From assembly GCF_016904885.1 (NCBI RefSeq), contig NZ_JADWYI010000001.1, positions 7,993,224 through 8,057,223 on the forward strand: 64,000 nucleotides of DNA, read 5' to 3'. This document shows, one piece after another, positions 8,768-18,010 of the stretch; the stretch's first letter is position 1, and each line of letters opens with the position of its first letter. Position numbers and translations under genes: made by a program. Origin of the DNA: Archangium primigenium (lineage in GTDB: Bacteria > Myxococcota > Myxococcia > Myxococcales > Myxococcaceae). The notes under the pieces are model-generated. The model did not search any database. It was not told where the DNA came from and saw only the letters and a list, made by a program, of their open reading frames with translations.

Positions 8768-8808
8768 ACGCGGCACGGCGACGCGGCACGGCGACGCGGC
8801 ACGGCGAC
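8767..8808. repeat. Three tandem copies of a 13-bp unit
   Basis: The unit GACGCGGCACGGC occurs three times head to tail (8767, 8780, 8793), followed by the first three bases of a fourth copy, in the gap between the cytochrome genes. The copies are identical, which suggests recent slippage. No function is apparent. Confidence 0.9.
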
Positions 8809-8820
8809 GGACCGAGCGGG

Positions 8821-9744
8821 CTAGCCCGCCTTGGTGGCCAGCTGCGGCTTGGACTTGAGGTACTCGTACAGGGCCTCCACCTCGTCGTCCTGCAGGCCGC
8901 GGAAGCGCGGCATGGGCATGCGCAGGATGCCCGAGCCCCCCGGCTTGAGGCCGTCACGGATGGCCACGCCGAAGTCCTCCACGGACCACTTGCCGATGCC
9001 CGTGGGGTGGAAGGTGATGTTCGGCCCGACGATCTTCGCGCCCGAGGCGTCCTCGAACTCGAAGCCGCCCGAGAACGCCTCCGGCCCCACGCCCTTGCTG
9101 GCGTCGAAGCCCGGCGAGTGGCAGCCCGCGCAGTCGAAGACGTCGTGGGCCAGGTAGCGGCCATAGGCCAGCTTGTCCGTGCGCGGCGGCGTGAGGATGC
9201 CCGAGGCGGGCCGATCCGGCACCTTGGTGCCCCCCGCCAGATAGACGATGAGCTTGCCCGCCGTGGACAGCTGCGTGGGCGGCTGGGTCGCGGGGTCCGG
9301 CTGGAAGACGGGATCGCCCGAGCGCATGAAGCCGAGCACCGCGGCGATGTCGTCATCGGACATGGCCGACTGCGCCATCATCGTCATGCGATCCTTGCGG
9401 TTGACGCCGTAGCGGATGATGCGCGCGATCTGCTCGTCCGTGAGCGTGCCGATCCCCACGTTGGGATCCAGGGTGATGTTGGCCGAGTAGAACGTCCCCA
9501 GGAAGGCGGGGACCTCGAACATGCGCGCCCCCGTCACCCGCTCGGACCCGGGCGAGCGGTGACAGCCCTCGCACATCGAGTGGAAGATGACGGCCCCGCG
9601 CGCCACCGCCTCGGGCGAGGTGTTCGCCTTGATGGGGGGCAGCGGCGCCGTCACCGGCTGCTCCAGTTGGTACGACACGAAGCCAATGCCGCCGCCCACC
9701 AACAGGACCAGCACCAGGGCCGCGTACAACAGTTTCTTCTTCAC
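8821..9744 (-). CDS. Membrane-anchored diheme c-type cytochrome
   Basis: A 307-residue protein with one N-terminal membrane segment (LLYAALVLVLLVGGGIGFVSY) and two cytochrome c domains facing the periplasm. The heme motifs are CEGCH (about residue 58) and CAGCH (about residue 193), and each is followed by Met-rich segments that can supply axial ligands (MTMMAQSAM, and ILRMPMPRF near the end). The start is the GTG at 9744, because GGAGG stands six bases upstream and the anchor follows at once; an ATG 23 codons earlier lacks such a site. It precedes the multiheme cytochrome on the same strand, so it may pass electrons from the inner membrane toward it. It is divergent from menA. Confidence 0.85.
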   Translation of the reverse strand: MKKKLLYAALVLVLLVGGGIGFVSYQLEQPVTAPLPPIKANTSPEAVARGAVIFHSMCEGCHRSPGSERVTGARMFEVPAFLGTFYSANITLDPNVGIGTLTDEQIARIIRYGVNRKDRMTMMAQSAMSDDDIAAVLGFMRSGDPVFQPDPATQPPTQLSTAGKLIVYLAGGTKVPDRPASGILTPPRTDKLAYGRYLAHDVFDCAGCHSPGFDASKGVGPEAFSGGFEFEDASGAKIVGPNITFHPTGIGKWSVEDFGVAIRDGLKPGGSGILRMPMPRFRGLQDDEVEALYEYLKSKPQLATKAG

Positions 9745-9982
9745 TCGATGCCTCCGTACTCCCGGGCCGCCCTCACGAGCGACCTTCCCAGTGAACCCAG
9801 GGAGTCGTCCCACACGACTCCGGGTCCGATGCGATCAGGTATAGCCAAAGTAGCAAATTTTCTTAATAATGAAGAAGATCCCGTTTGAGGGGTCTGTCCC
9901 GAGAACCCATGTTTTCTCGCGATTTGAGTGGGGAAGCGCCCCACTGGAATCCCGAGGAAGCCTACCTCAGGGGAGGCGCGCC
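9745..9982. promoter_or_regulatory. Divergent promoter region between diheme cytochrome and menA
   Basis: This 238-base gap separates two divergently transcribed genes and includes a clearly A/T-rich stretch around 9845-9875 with runs such as AAATTTTCTTAATAAT, unlike the G/C-rich flanks. Promoters for both directions probably sit here, though no consensus -35/-10 pair stands out. Confidence 0.3.
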
Positions 9983-10894
9983 ATGAATTCCCTTCCGCTC
10001 AGCAGTCCCAGCTCCCTGCAAATCTGGCTGATGGCCATCCGCCCGAAGACCCTGGTGGCGGGATTCGTCCCAGTGCTGCTGGGGCATGCCCTGGCCGCAC
10101 GGGACGGCTACCACGCGCCCGGGGCGTTCCTGGTGGCGCTGGGCTGGACGCTGCTCATCCAGATCGCGTGCAACCTCAACAACGACTACTGCGACTTCAA
10201 GCGGGGCGCGGACACGGCCGAGCGGCTCGGGCCCGTTCGGGTGACGCAGAGCGGGCTGATGTCCCCGGAGATGGTGCTCGGCGCGACGCTGCTGTTCTTC
10301 ACCCTGGCGGTCATCATGGGCCTGCAGCTGGTGAACATGCTGGGGCCGCCGGCGCTGGTGCTGGTGCTGGTCTCCGTGCTGGCCGCCTACGCGTACACCG
10401 GGGGCCCCTACCCGCTGGGCTACAACGGCCTGGGCGACGTGGCCGTCTTCATCTTCTTCGGGCTGGTGCCCGTGGCGCTCACCTACTACGTGGAGGCGGG
10501 ACACTTCAGCCCGCTCGTGTGGCTGAGCGCCCTGGTCCCCGGCACGCTGGGCATCGCGATCCTCACGGTCAACAACCTGCGCGACGTGAAGACGGACCGG
10601 CTGGTGGGCAAGCGCACCCTGGTGGTGCTGCTGGGCGCGGGCTTCGGGCGCTTCCAGTACGCGGCCGTGCTGGGCATCACCGCGCTCACCCCCGTGCTCA
10701 TGTGGGGCCTGGAGCTCACCGGCCCCACGGTGCTCCTGCCCCTGCTGTCGCTGCCGCTGGCCCTGCCCCCGCTGCGGCGGGTGTTCCGGGAGTCCGGCGC
10801 GGCCCTCAACCAGGCCCTCGGCGAGACGGCGCGCTTCGAGCTCGTCTTCGGGGTGATGCTCGGCGCGGGCCTGTGGATGAGCACCCAGGGGTGA
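9983..10894 (+). CDS. menA: 1,4-dihydroxy-2-naphthoate polyprenyltransferase
   Basis: A 303-residue inner-membrane UbiA-family prenyltransferase. It carries the first Asp-rich motif in NNDYCDFKRGADT followed by GPVRVTQSGL, which is diagnostic for MenA, and the second Asp motif in NNLRDVKTDRLVGKRTL. Eight or so hydrophobic helices are visible. The enzyme attaches the isoprenoid chain to 1,4-dihydroxy-2-naphthoate, giving demethylmenaquinone for the respiratory chain. The ATG at 9983 follows GGGGAGG at 9970-9976 and was chosen over an upstream in-frame start at 9869. No other men gene is nearby; its neighbours across the divergent gap are c-type cytochromes, which fits a respiratory theme. Confidence 0.93.
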   Translation: MNSLPLSSPSSLQIWLMAIRPKTLVAGFVPVLLGHALAARDGYHAPGAFLVALGWTLLIQIACNLNNDYCDFKRGADTAERLGPVRVTQSGLMSPEMVLGATLLFFTLAVIMGLQLVNMLGPPALVLVLVSVLAAYAYTGGPYPLGYNGLGDVAVFIFFGLVPVALTYYVEAGHFSPLVWLSALVPGTLGIAILTVNNLRDVKTDRLVGKRTLVVLLGAGFGRFQYAAVLGITALTPVLMWGLELTGPTVLLPLLSLPLALPPLRRVFRESGAALNQALGETARFELVFGVMLGAGLWMSTQG

Positions 10895-11046
10895 GGCGGT
10901 CAAGGGGGGGAAATCTTTTCTGGAGTAAATATTTCGTCACAAACGTGTAAACAAAGGGTCACTGGCTTGTTTCAATGTGCCTGCTCGAAACCCTGCGCGA
11001 GTGCCCTCACCGCGCGCGCGGGGTCCCCTTTTCGAGAGGACACGCC

Positions 11047-12645
11047 ATGTCACGACGCCCGCGCCTTGGAGCACTCGCCTCGATCGCCTTCGCCCTGAGC
11101 GCGGCGTGCGGGGTCGGCGTCGAGCGGCCCGAGGGTTGGTCCGAGGAGTCCCACGGCAAGAAGGCCGCTCCGGCCTATGACGTCGTGTTCCCCGCGAGCC
11201 GGGTGAACCGCTTCGACCTCGTCCTCACGCCGGAGGACTGGCGGGTGATGCAGGACGACATGACGGGCATGCTCGGCGCTTTCGGCGCGGGCGGCGGCGG
11301 CGCGCCAGGCGGTGGCGCGCCCGGGGGCGGCGGTGGCGCGCCCGCGGAGCTCACCCAGGCCTGCGAGGGCAAGGCCGCGGGCGACGCGTGCACCGCGACG
11401 TTCATGGGCAATACCTTCACCAGCACCTGTGCCCCGGGCCGCAATGGCGCTCCCCTGCTCTGCCAGCCGGCGCGCGGCGGCGGCGGCGGCCCCGGTGGAC
11501 CCGGCGGCGGGGGTCCGGGCGGAGGCGGCGGAGGCGGCGGGGACATCGTGCCCAACACGCCCGTCTACGTCCCCGCGACGTTCAAGTTCGAAGGGAAGAC
11601 CTGGCCCCAGGTCGGCGTGCGCATGAAGGGCAACTCGTCGCTCGGCGAGACCTGGCGCCGGGGCGTGGGCAAGCTGCCCCTGCGCCTGCACTTCGAGAAG
11701 TACAAGGAGGCGCACCCGGAGACGGACGGCCAGCGCTTCTACGGCTTCAAGAAGCTGTCGCTCGGCAACGGCGCGGCCGACACGTCGCTCATGCGCGACA
11801 AGGTCACCGCGGACGTGTACCGCGCGTTCGGCGTGCCCGCGCCGACCACCGGCTTCGTGGCCCTGTACGTGGACCATGGCGGGGGCCCCGAGTACTGGGG
11901 CCTGTACACACTGGACGAGGACGCGGACAACAACTCGCTGCTCGACCGGCACTTCGGCGACCATGACGGCCCGCTCTACGAGGCGGATGGCGTGGGCGCG
12001 CGCTGGCAGGCCTTCGACGAGGCCTCCTTCGCGCTCCAGAAGAACGAGGAGCAGGGCTGGGGCCCCGTGCAGGAGGCCATCGCCGCGCTCAACGCGGACC
12101 GCACCGATGCCGCCGCCTGGCGCGCGGGCCTCGAGGCCCGGCTGGACGTGCCGGGATTCCTGCGCTGGCTCGCCATCAACACCGTGATGCAGAACTGGGA
12201 CGCGTACGGCGGCATGGCGCACAACTATTACCTCTACGCCCACCCCCAGGAGGGCCACCGCCTGCACTGGATCTCCTGGGACCATGACCGCTCCATGGGC
12301 GAGGGCATGGGCCGCTCGACGTCCATCACCCAGGAGACCACGGATGCCAGCTGGCCCCTCATCCGCTTGCTGATGGATGATCCCACCTACGCCGCGCTCT
12401 ACCGGCAGTACCTGCTGGAGGCCGTGGACGGGCCGGCGAGCCCGGACGCGCTGCGCGCCCGCATCACCTCGGCGCGCGACACCATCGCCCCCTGGGCCGT
12501 GGGCGAGAACGCCGAGCGCACGGGCTTCACCTTCCTGAGCACGCCGGAGTCCTTCGAGACGGCGATCAGTGGAACCACTGGACTGTTGAACTTCGCGGCG
12601 AAGCGTCAGGCAGACGTCAAGACCGCGTTGGGAGTCACCCCATGA
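11047..12645 (+). CDS. CotH kinase family lipoprotein with Gly-rich inserts
   Basis: A 532-residue exported protein. The ATG at 11047 follows AGAGGA and starts the signal MSRRPRLGALASIAFALSAAC with lipobox SAAC. The CotH-family core begins at YDVVFPASRVNRFDLVLTPE and includes GVRMKGNSS, LMRDKVTADVYRAFGVPAP, the YWGLYTLDEDAD strand and the characteristic HWISWDHDRSMG segment, which carries the putative catalytic/Mg-binding Asp residues. Two Gly/Ala/Pro-rich stretches (about residues 79-100 and 144-165) interrupt the N-terminal part of the domain and flank a short Cys-containing segment. CotH proteins are atypical kinases that phosphorylate spore-coat proteins in Bacillus; substrates in other bacteria are mostly unknown. 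It is the first gene of a five-gene operon and overlaps the VTC gene by four bases (ATGA). Confidence 0.88.
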   Translation: MSRRPRLGALASIAFALSAACGVGVERPEGWSEESHGKKAAPAYDVVFPASRVNRFDLVLTPEDWRVMQDDMTGMLGAFGAGGGGAPGGGAPGGGGGAPAELTQACEGKAAGDACTATFMGNTFTSTCAPGRNGAPLLCQPARGGGGGPGGPGGGGPGGGGGGGGDIVPNTPVYVPATFKFEGKTWPQVGVRMKGNSSLGETWRRGVGKLPLRLHFEKYKEAHPETDGQRFYGFKKLSLGNGAADTSLMRDKVTADVYRAFGVPAPTTGFVALYVDHGGGPEYWGLYTLDEDADNNSLLDRHFGDHDGPLYEADGVGARWQAFDEASFALQKNEEQGWGPVQEAIAALNADRTDAAAWRAGLEARLDVPGFLRWLAINTVMQNWDAYGGMAHNYYLYAHPQEGHRLHWISWDHDRSMGEGMGRSTSITQETTDASWPLIRLLMDDPTYAALYRQYLLEAVDGPASPDALRARITSARDTIAPWAVGENAERTGFTFLSTPESFETAISGTTGLLNFAAKRQADVKTALGVTP

Positions 12646-13400
12646 GTGCCGCGGCCCGCATGAATCCCCCCTCTCCCGCCCCCGTGTCGCAAGACCGCGA
12701 GCGGCGCTTCCTGCCCTCGCGCGAGGCCCTGGAGACCTTCCTGCGGGCCGCCGCCTCCTGGACCAAGCCCTGCGTGTACGACAGCGGGCTGCCCTTCGCC
12801 TTCACCCGGACGACCTACTTCGACACCGAGCGGCTCGACTTCCTCGACTCGTGCCGGCACGGACACACGCAGCGGCTGCGGCTGCGCGAGTACGCGGGCA
12901 CGGCGGACCTGGCCCAGCCCGCGGTGCTCACCGGCACGCGCTACCTGGAGCTCAAGACGAACCGGGGCGAGCAGCGCACCAAGGTGCGCGTGCCCATCAC
13001 CTCGGACGAGGCCTCGGCGCTGCTCGGTGGCGCGGAGCCGCCCGCGAGCGGCGCCGCGGCGCGGCTGCTGCGCGACAGTCCCCATGGCCCGGTGCGGCCG
13101 TGGGTGATGGCGTGGTACCGGCGGGGCACGCTCGCCAACGCCGACGCCAGCGTGCGCATCACCGTGGACGAGGACCTGGTCTTCGCCCTGCCCCCGCGCG
13201 ACAGCCAGCTGGGCGTGCCCGCGGCGCCCACGCGGCTCATCCAGCAAGCCCCCGCCACGCTCGTGGAGGTCAAGGGGTGGGGCCCCCAGCCGTCCTGGCT
13301 GGAGGAGGCGTTGCGAACGTTGGAAGCCTTCGAGACCCATGACTCGAAGTTCGAACAAGGCATGCGCGCGCTGCTCGATGGCGTGCCCGCCGTGAAGTGA
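12642..13400 (+). CDS. VTC domain protein (putative polyphosphate polymerase domain)
   Basis: A 252-residue cytosolic protein matching the VTC domain, a tunnel fold that in yeast Vtc4 makes polyphosphate from ATP. Visible features are the entry segment RERRFLPSREALETFL, the strand TTYFDTERLDFL, the basic strand QRLRLREYAG, the acidic/basic pair YLELKTNRGEQRTKVRV and the final LVEVKGWG strand with the late Glu and Lys. These alternating charged strands line the tunnel in characterised members. Bacterial VTC proteins are commonly found next to CotH and DUF4956 genes, as here. Whether this one makes polyphosphate or another polymer is unproven. Its start overlaps the CotH stop and its stop overlaps a possible start of the porin gene, so translation is likely coupled. 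Confidence 0.85.
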   Translation: MSAAARMNPPSPAPVSQDRERRFLPSREALETFLRAAASWTKPCVYDSGLPFAFTRTTYFDTERLDFLDSCRHGHTQRLRLREYAGTADLAQPAVLTGTRYLELKTNRGEQRTKVRVPITSDEASALLGGAEPPASGAAARLLRDSPHGPVRPWVMAWYRRGTLANADASVRITVDEDLVFALPPRDSQLGVPAAPTRLIQQAPATLVEVKGWGPQPSWLEEALRTLEAFETHDSKFEQGMRALLDGVPAVK

Positions 13401-13420
13401 ACCCCCAGGAGCCTCGCGCC

Positions 13421-14581
13421 GTGCATACCTCTTCCCGTTCCTCCACCCTCCGGCAGTGGGCCGCCGGAGGGATCGCCCTCGCCATGCTCTGGGTGTCGCC
13501 CGTCCGGGCGCAGGACTCCGACCAGACCCAGGGGCCCGCGGACCCCTCGCCCACGCCCAGCAGCCGGCCCGACGCGACGCTCCGCCAGGACACGCCCCTG
13601 GGCAACTGGTCCATCGGCGGCCGGGTGCGCACCCGGGAAACCATCAGCGCCAAGGAGGACAAGACGTTCAAGGGCAGCCTCACCGTGCCCGCCGCGCGCC
13701 TGGAGTTCACCTACCAGTGGAAGAAGCGGGTGAAGGCCGTGGTGGAGTTCGACGTCACCGACGGCCTGCCCAATGGCCTCAAGGACGCCTTCGTCTCCAT
13801 GAAGCTCGTGGACGGCTTCTCCGTGCGCGTGGGCCGCTTCAAGACCCCGATGTCGCTCGTGGAGCTGGAGCCCGCCGCGCGGCTGCCCGTCATCCGCCGG
13901 GGCCTGGCGCGCGAGGTGCTCAACCCCGGCGTGCTCAACCTCACCAACCGGCAGGTGGGCGCGCAGCTCGAGTGGCAGTGCCTGACGTGCACCCGCGTGG
14001 TGCGCGTGCGCGCGGGGGTGTGGCAGCCCGAGGCGGGACGCTCGAGCCTGGAGGAAGGACTGGGGCTCGTGCCCATGGCGCGCGGCACCGTGCAGCTGCT
14101 CGACACCCTGGAGGTGGGCGCCTCGGCGCGGGGCGATGCGTTCTCCGCGGCCAACGGCGGCGTGAACGCCAACTGGACGCTGGGGGTGGACCTCAAGCAC
14201 GCCCTGCCCCTGGGCTGGGGCGAGTGGCGCTCCTGGGTGGAGGCCCTGGTGGGCCGCTCGCCCGTGCTCACCAGCGTCCCGGGCCAGCACTTCACCGCGC
14301 GCGCCATCACCGCCCTGCGCGTGGGCGGCGTGAAGAAGAACCAATTCTACCTGGAGCCATTCGTCATGGCCTCGGCGTTCGATCCCGCCCTGGAGACGGT
14401 GAACGATATGCTCTGGGAAGGGGTGGGCGGACTGAACTTCGGCCAGTGGAAGCGCTGGCGGATCCAGGCGCAGTACGAGCACCGCGAGGCCGAGGCCCGG
14501 GTGCCCGCGATCCTCGCCTCCCTGGATGATGACCTGGTCAAGAGAAGGGCCCTGCTGGTGCAGCTCGAGGTGATTTTCTGA
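13421..14581 (+). CDS. Outer-membrane porin, OprO/OprP-like
   Basis: A 386-residue predicted beta-barrel. The GTG at 13421 has AGGAG nine bases upstream and begins a signal peptide ending near SPVRAQDS; an overlapping GTG at 13397 is the alternative. Alternating hydrophobic strands such as LEFTYQWKKRVKAVVEFDVTDG, FSVRVGRFKTPMSLVELEP and the aromatic-ended C terminus (LLVQLEVIF) fit the phosphate-selective porin O/P superfamily. In that family arginine and lysine ladders select phosphate or polyphosphate. The location between a VTC protein and a kinase gene makes a phosphate or polyphosphate link attractive, but this is inference. Its stop overlaps the next ATG by one base. Confidence 0.75.
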   Translation: MHTSSRSSTLRQWAAGGIALAMLWVSPVRAQDSDQTQGPADPSPTPSSRPDATLRQDTPLGNWSIGGRVRTRETISAKEDKTFKGSLTVPAARLEFTYQWKKRVKAVVEFDVTDGLPNGLKDAFVSMKLVDGFSVRVGRFKTPMSLVELEPAARLPVIRRGLAREVLNPGVLNLTNRQVGAQLEWQCLTCTRVVRVRAGVWQPEAGRSSLEEGLGLVPMARGTVQLLDTLEVGASARGDAFSAANGGVNANWTLGVDLKHALPLGWGEWRSWVEALVGRSPVLTSVPGQHFTARAITALRVGGVKKNQFYLEPFVMASAFDPALETVNDMLWEGVGGLNFGQWKRWRIQAQYEHREAEARVPAILASLDDDLVKRRALLVQLEVIF

Positions 14582-16249
14582 TGCTGATCGTATTCGAGGG
14601 GATTGATGGTTCCGGCAAGACGACGCTGTCCAACCGCGTGGCGCGCGAGCTGCGCCAGGCGGGGCTGCGCGTGCGGCATGTCCGGGAGGACGGCAAGCTC
14701 GCCTCGCCGGTGTCCGAGGGGCTGAGGCTCTTCACCAAGAACCCGCTCCACCTCGCGCTCACGCCCATGGCGGAGCTGCTGCTGTACACCGCGCGCGAGA
14801 CGCAGCTGCTCGAGGAGGTGACGCGTCCGGCGCTCGCCGAGTACGAGGTCGTCATCGCCGACCGCTTCCTCTACACGGCCGAGGTGCTCGCGCGCTGGGG
14901 CCGGGGCCTGCCCGAGGACGCGGTGCGCCCCATCATGGACGCGTGCGCCCGGGGCCTGCAGCCCGAGCGCGTCTTCCTCATCGACGTGGACCCCGCCATC
15001 GCGCGCGCCCGCCGCCGCCTGTCCAAGGTGCTCGTGTCGGACACGGGCGTCTCCTCGCGCAAGGGCCTGGCCGGCGCGGGCATGCAGACGCGGCTGCGCG
15101 CGGGCTACCGGGCGCTCGCCGCCGAGAATCCCGAGCGCTGGCGCCTCGTGGAGAACGCGGACGTGACGCTCGACACGCTCGTCACCCTGCTCACCCAGGA
15201 GGTGCTGGGCCTGGTGCGGGGCAGCGGAGACCGGCGTCCCCTGCCCACGCCGGGCGAGTCCGCCGCGCCCCGCTCCCCCGAGGAGGCCCGGGCGCGCTAC
15301 CTGGCGCGGGTGGATCGCTGGACGGTGGAGGAGCCCGCGCTCGCGGCCTTCTTCCTCTCGGGCCTGGAGGGACCGGACATCGAGCGGCGCCGCGAGCTGC
15401 TCGCCTCGCGCTGTCCGGAGCTCATCGCCTACGGCCTGGGCAGCGTCACCACGCCCCACGCCTGGCGCCTGCGCGCCCAGGTGGAGGAGGCCGCGCCGGT
15501 GCACGTGCTCGGCTCGCTCAAGAACCTGGCCGCGGACCACCCCGAGGCGTGGGCCCTGCGCGAGCGCTGGGAGACGCGCCAGCCCGAGGCCGTGGCCCTG
15601 TCCCTGGATGGGCTCGACTCGGAGCGGGCGTGGGCCCTGCGCGAGCGCCTGGGCGTCGCGGTGCCCGAGGCGGTGCTCACCTCGCTCGGGTGGATCGACT
15701 CGGAGCGGGCGTGGGCCCTGCGCGAGCGCTGGTTGACGGCGCGCGGCGCAGAGGCGGCGCTCACCCAGGAGAAGGTGGCGCGGCTGGCGTGCAAGAGCCT
15801 CCGGGGGCTCAATGACGAGCGGGCGTGGGCCTGGCGTCAGAAGGCCTGGGAGACGGCGCCCGATGCCGTGCTGCGCACGCTGCAGGGGCTGGACGACGAG
15901 CGGGCGTGGACCCTGCGCGAGCAGCACGCGGTGCGCGCCACCAAGCTCGTCATCGAATCCCTGGAGGGGCTGGACCACCCCCGGGCCTGGGCGCTGCGCG
16001 AGTCCTTCGGGGCGCAGTGCGAGGAGACGCTGGAGTCCTTCGAGGGCATGGACGGCGCCACGGCGTGGCGGCTGCGCCAGGCGCTGGCGGACACCTGGCC
16101 GGCCGCCTCGGTGAAGAGCCTGGGGCCGCTGGCCGAGACGACTCGGGGGCGCGAGCTCATCACGCGCCTGCTCACGGCCCATCCCCGGGACTTCGCCCTG
16201 CTGCGGCAGGCGGCCCGGACCGCGCGGATGCTGGAGCGGGAGGTGCGTG

Positions 16250-16263
<14 letters not shown>
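14581..16263 (+). CDS. Thymidylate-kinase-like protein with C-terminal 27-residue repeats
   Basis: A 560-residue protein with two parts. Residues 1-210 are a P-loop kinase of the dTMP kinase type: Walker A in FEGIDGSGKTTLS, a DRFLYTAEV motif near residue 98 (family pattern DRxxxSxxAY) and an Arg-rich lid segment ARARRRLSKV. Ordinary dTMP kinases stop at about 210 residues. Here a second part from about residue 255 consists of tandem helical repeats of 27 residues with consensus near SLxGLDxERAWALRExxxxxxPEAVL, at least seven copies, probably a solenoid for binding a partner. The gene sits in the CotH/VTC/porin/DUF4956 operon rather than with DNA-metabolism genes, so the kinase may act on another substrate. 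The start overlaps the porin stop (TGATG) and the end overlaps the DUF4956 start. Confidence 0.82.
15595..16125 (+). repeat. 81-bp coding repeats (27 residues) in the kinase-like gene
   Basis: The repeat unit is 81 bases, and two units share a perfect 35-base stretch (15614-15648 and 15695-15729), exactly one period apart. Other copies have diverged at the DNA level but keep the protein pattern GLDxxRAWxLRE. One unit, encoded near 15740-15790, carries a short insertion. The perfect stretch suggests recent duplication or gene conversion. Confidence 0.85.
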
Positions 16264-16924
<661 letters not shown>

Positions 16925-16964
16925 CGTCCACGGGCTCCGGGACGGTGCTATGTCCCGGAGCACC

Positions 16965-17531
16965 ATGACGCGCTCCCTGACCATCGTCCCCCGCTGGGCC
17001 GGCCATGCCGACTCGGACTTCTACCCGTGGCTGCTCCAGGAGAAGCCCGCCGGCTTCGACTCCCTGCGCGCCCTGGAGATGCCCGACCCGAAACAGCCGC
17101 GGCCGGAGACCTGGGTTCCCGCGCTCGCCCAGGCCCTGGGGAGCGCGCCCGCCCCCGGCTCCGTGGTGATGGGCCACAGCGTGGGGTGCCAGACCGTGCT
17201 GCGCTACCTGGAGACGCTCCCGCCGGGCAGCCAGGTGGAGGGCGTGCTGCTGGTGGCCGCCTGGTGGAGCGTGGACAACCCCTGGGACAGCCTGCGGCCC
17301 TGGACGGACCGGATGCTGGACCTGGAGCGGATCCGCGCAGCCGCGGGCCGGGTCGTCGTGCTGCTCTCCGACAACGATCCCTTCACCTCGGACTTCCGCG
17401 AGAACGCCCGACTCTGGGAGGAACGGCTGGGCGCCCAGGTGCAGCTCGTCCCCGGGGCAAAGCATTTCAACGGCACGCACGAGCCCGCGGTCCTGGACGC
17501 CCTGCGGCGGCACTTCGGAGACGCCCGCTGA
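16965..17531 (+). CDS. RBBP9/YdeN-type serine hydrolase
   Basis: A 188-residue small alpha/beta hydrolase. The nucleophile elbow is VVMGHSVGCQT, the acid is in VLLSDNDPFTS, and the catalytic His is in PGAKHFNG, all in the expected order. The aromatic start (VPRWAGHADSDFYPWL) matches RBBP9/YdeN, whose members are orphan serine hydrolases with no settled substrate. It begins 40 bases after the DUF4956 gene and may be read through from that operon, but the gap is larger than within the operon. ATG 16965 follows GGAG; an in-frame ATG at 16950 is possible. Confidence 0.82.
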   Translation: MTRSLTIVPRWAGHADSDFYPWLLQEKPAGFDSLRALEMPDPKQPRPETWVPALAQALGSAPAPGSVVMGHSVGCQTVLRYLETLPPGSQVEGVLLVAAWWSVDNPWDSLRPWTDRMLDLERIRAAAGRVVVLLSDNDPFTSDFRENARLWEERLGAQVQLVPGAKHFNGTHEPAVLDALRRHFGDAR

Positions 17532-17605
17532 GCAGGCGGGCCAGCGAGCCCCGAGGGGTGGGGAAGGTTGACCTCCAGACCCTCGGGGCGAAGGTTTGAA
17601 GCACC

Positions 17606-18010
17606 ATGAGCACGCCCGAGCCGAGAATCGTGGTCACGACGACGGACATGGAGCGGCTGCGCACCCTGGTCGACACCACCTCCGGGGACGTCGCCGAGGC
17701 CCTCGACGCGGAGCTGCTGCGCGCCGAGGTGGTGGAGGCCCGGGAGCTGCCCCCCGACGTCGTCACCATGAACAGCCGGGTCGTGTATCGGGACGAGGAG
17801 ACGCGGGAGTCGCGTGAGGTGACGCTCTCCTACCCCCAGGATGCCTCGCTGGAGCAGGGACGCATCTCCGTCCTGGCGCCCGTGGGCGCGGCACTGCTGG
17901 GCCTGTCCGTGGGGCAGGAGATCGAGTGGCAGCAGCCTGGAGGAAAGTCCAAGCGTCTGCGCATCCTCTCGGTCACCTACCAACCCCAGGCGGCGGGCGA
18001 GACCCATTGA
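17606..18010 (+). CDS. rnk: Rnk/GreA-GreB family protein
   Basis: A 134-residue protein made of a short N-terminal coiled segment and a C-terminal FKBP-like domain of the GreA/GreB type: VVTMNSRVVYRDEETRE, then VTLSYPQDAS and VGAALLGLSVGQEIEWQQPGG. This is the pattern of Rnk, the regulator of nucleoside diphosphate kinase, which binds RNA polymerase near the secondary channel like Gre factors but lacks the long acidic coiled coil. The following pabC-like gene overlaps its stop, so the two are probably cotranscribed. Confidence 0.85.
   Translation: MSTPEPRIVVTTTDMERLRTLVDTTSGDVAEALDAELLRAEVVEARELPPDVVTMNSRVVYRDEETRESREVTLSYPQDASLEQGRISVLAPVGAALLGLSVGQEIEWQQPGGKSKRLRILSVTYQPQAAGETH

Noticed and set aside
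5538-8768. A very long open frame on the + strand covering three genes
   Set aside because: It is antisense to genes with clear signal peptides and heme motifs; its product is Arg/Gly/Ala-rich with no domain, as expected for third-position G/C bias.
8767-8808. Possible CRISPR array
   Set aside because: The units are 13 bases with no spacers and no cas genes are present.
11280-11545. Gly-rich stretches of the CotH gene as possible repeats or errors
   Set aside because: The frame is maintained through both, so they are treated as low-complexity inserts of a real protein.
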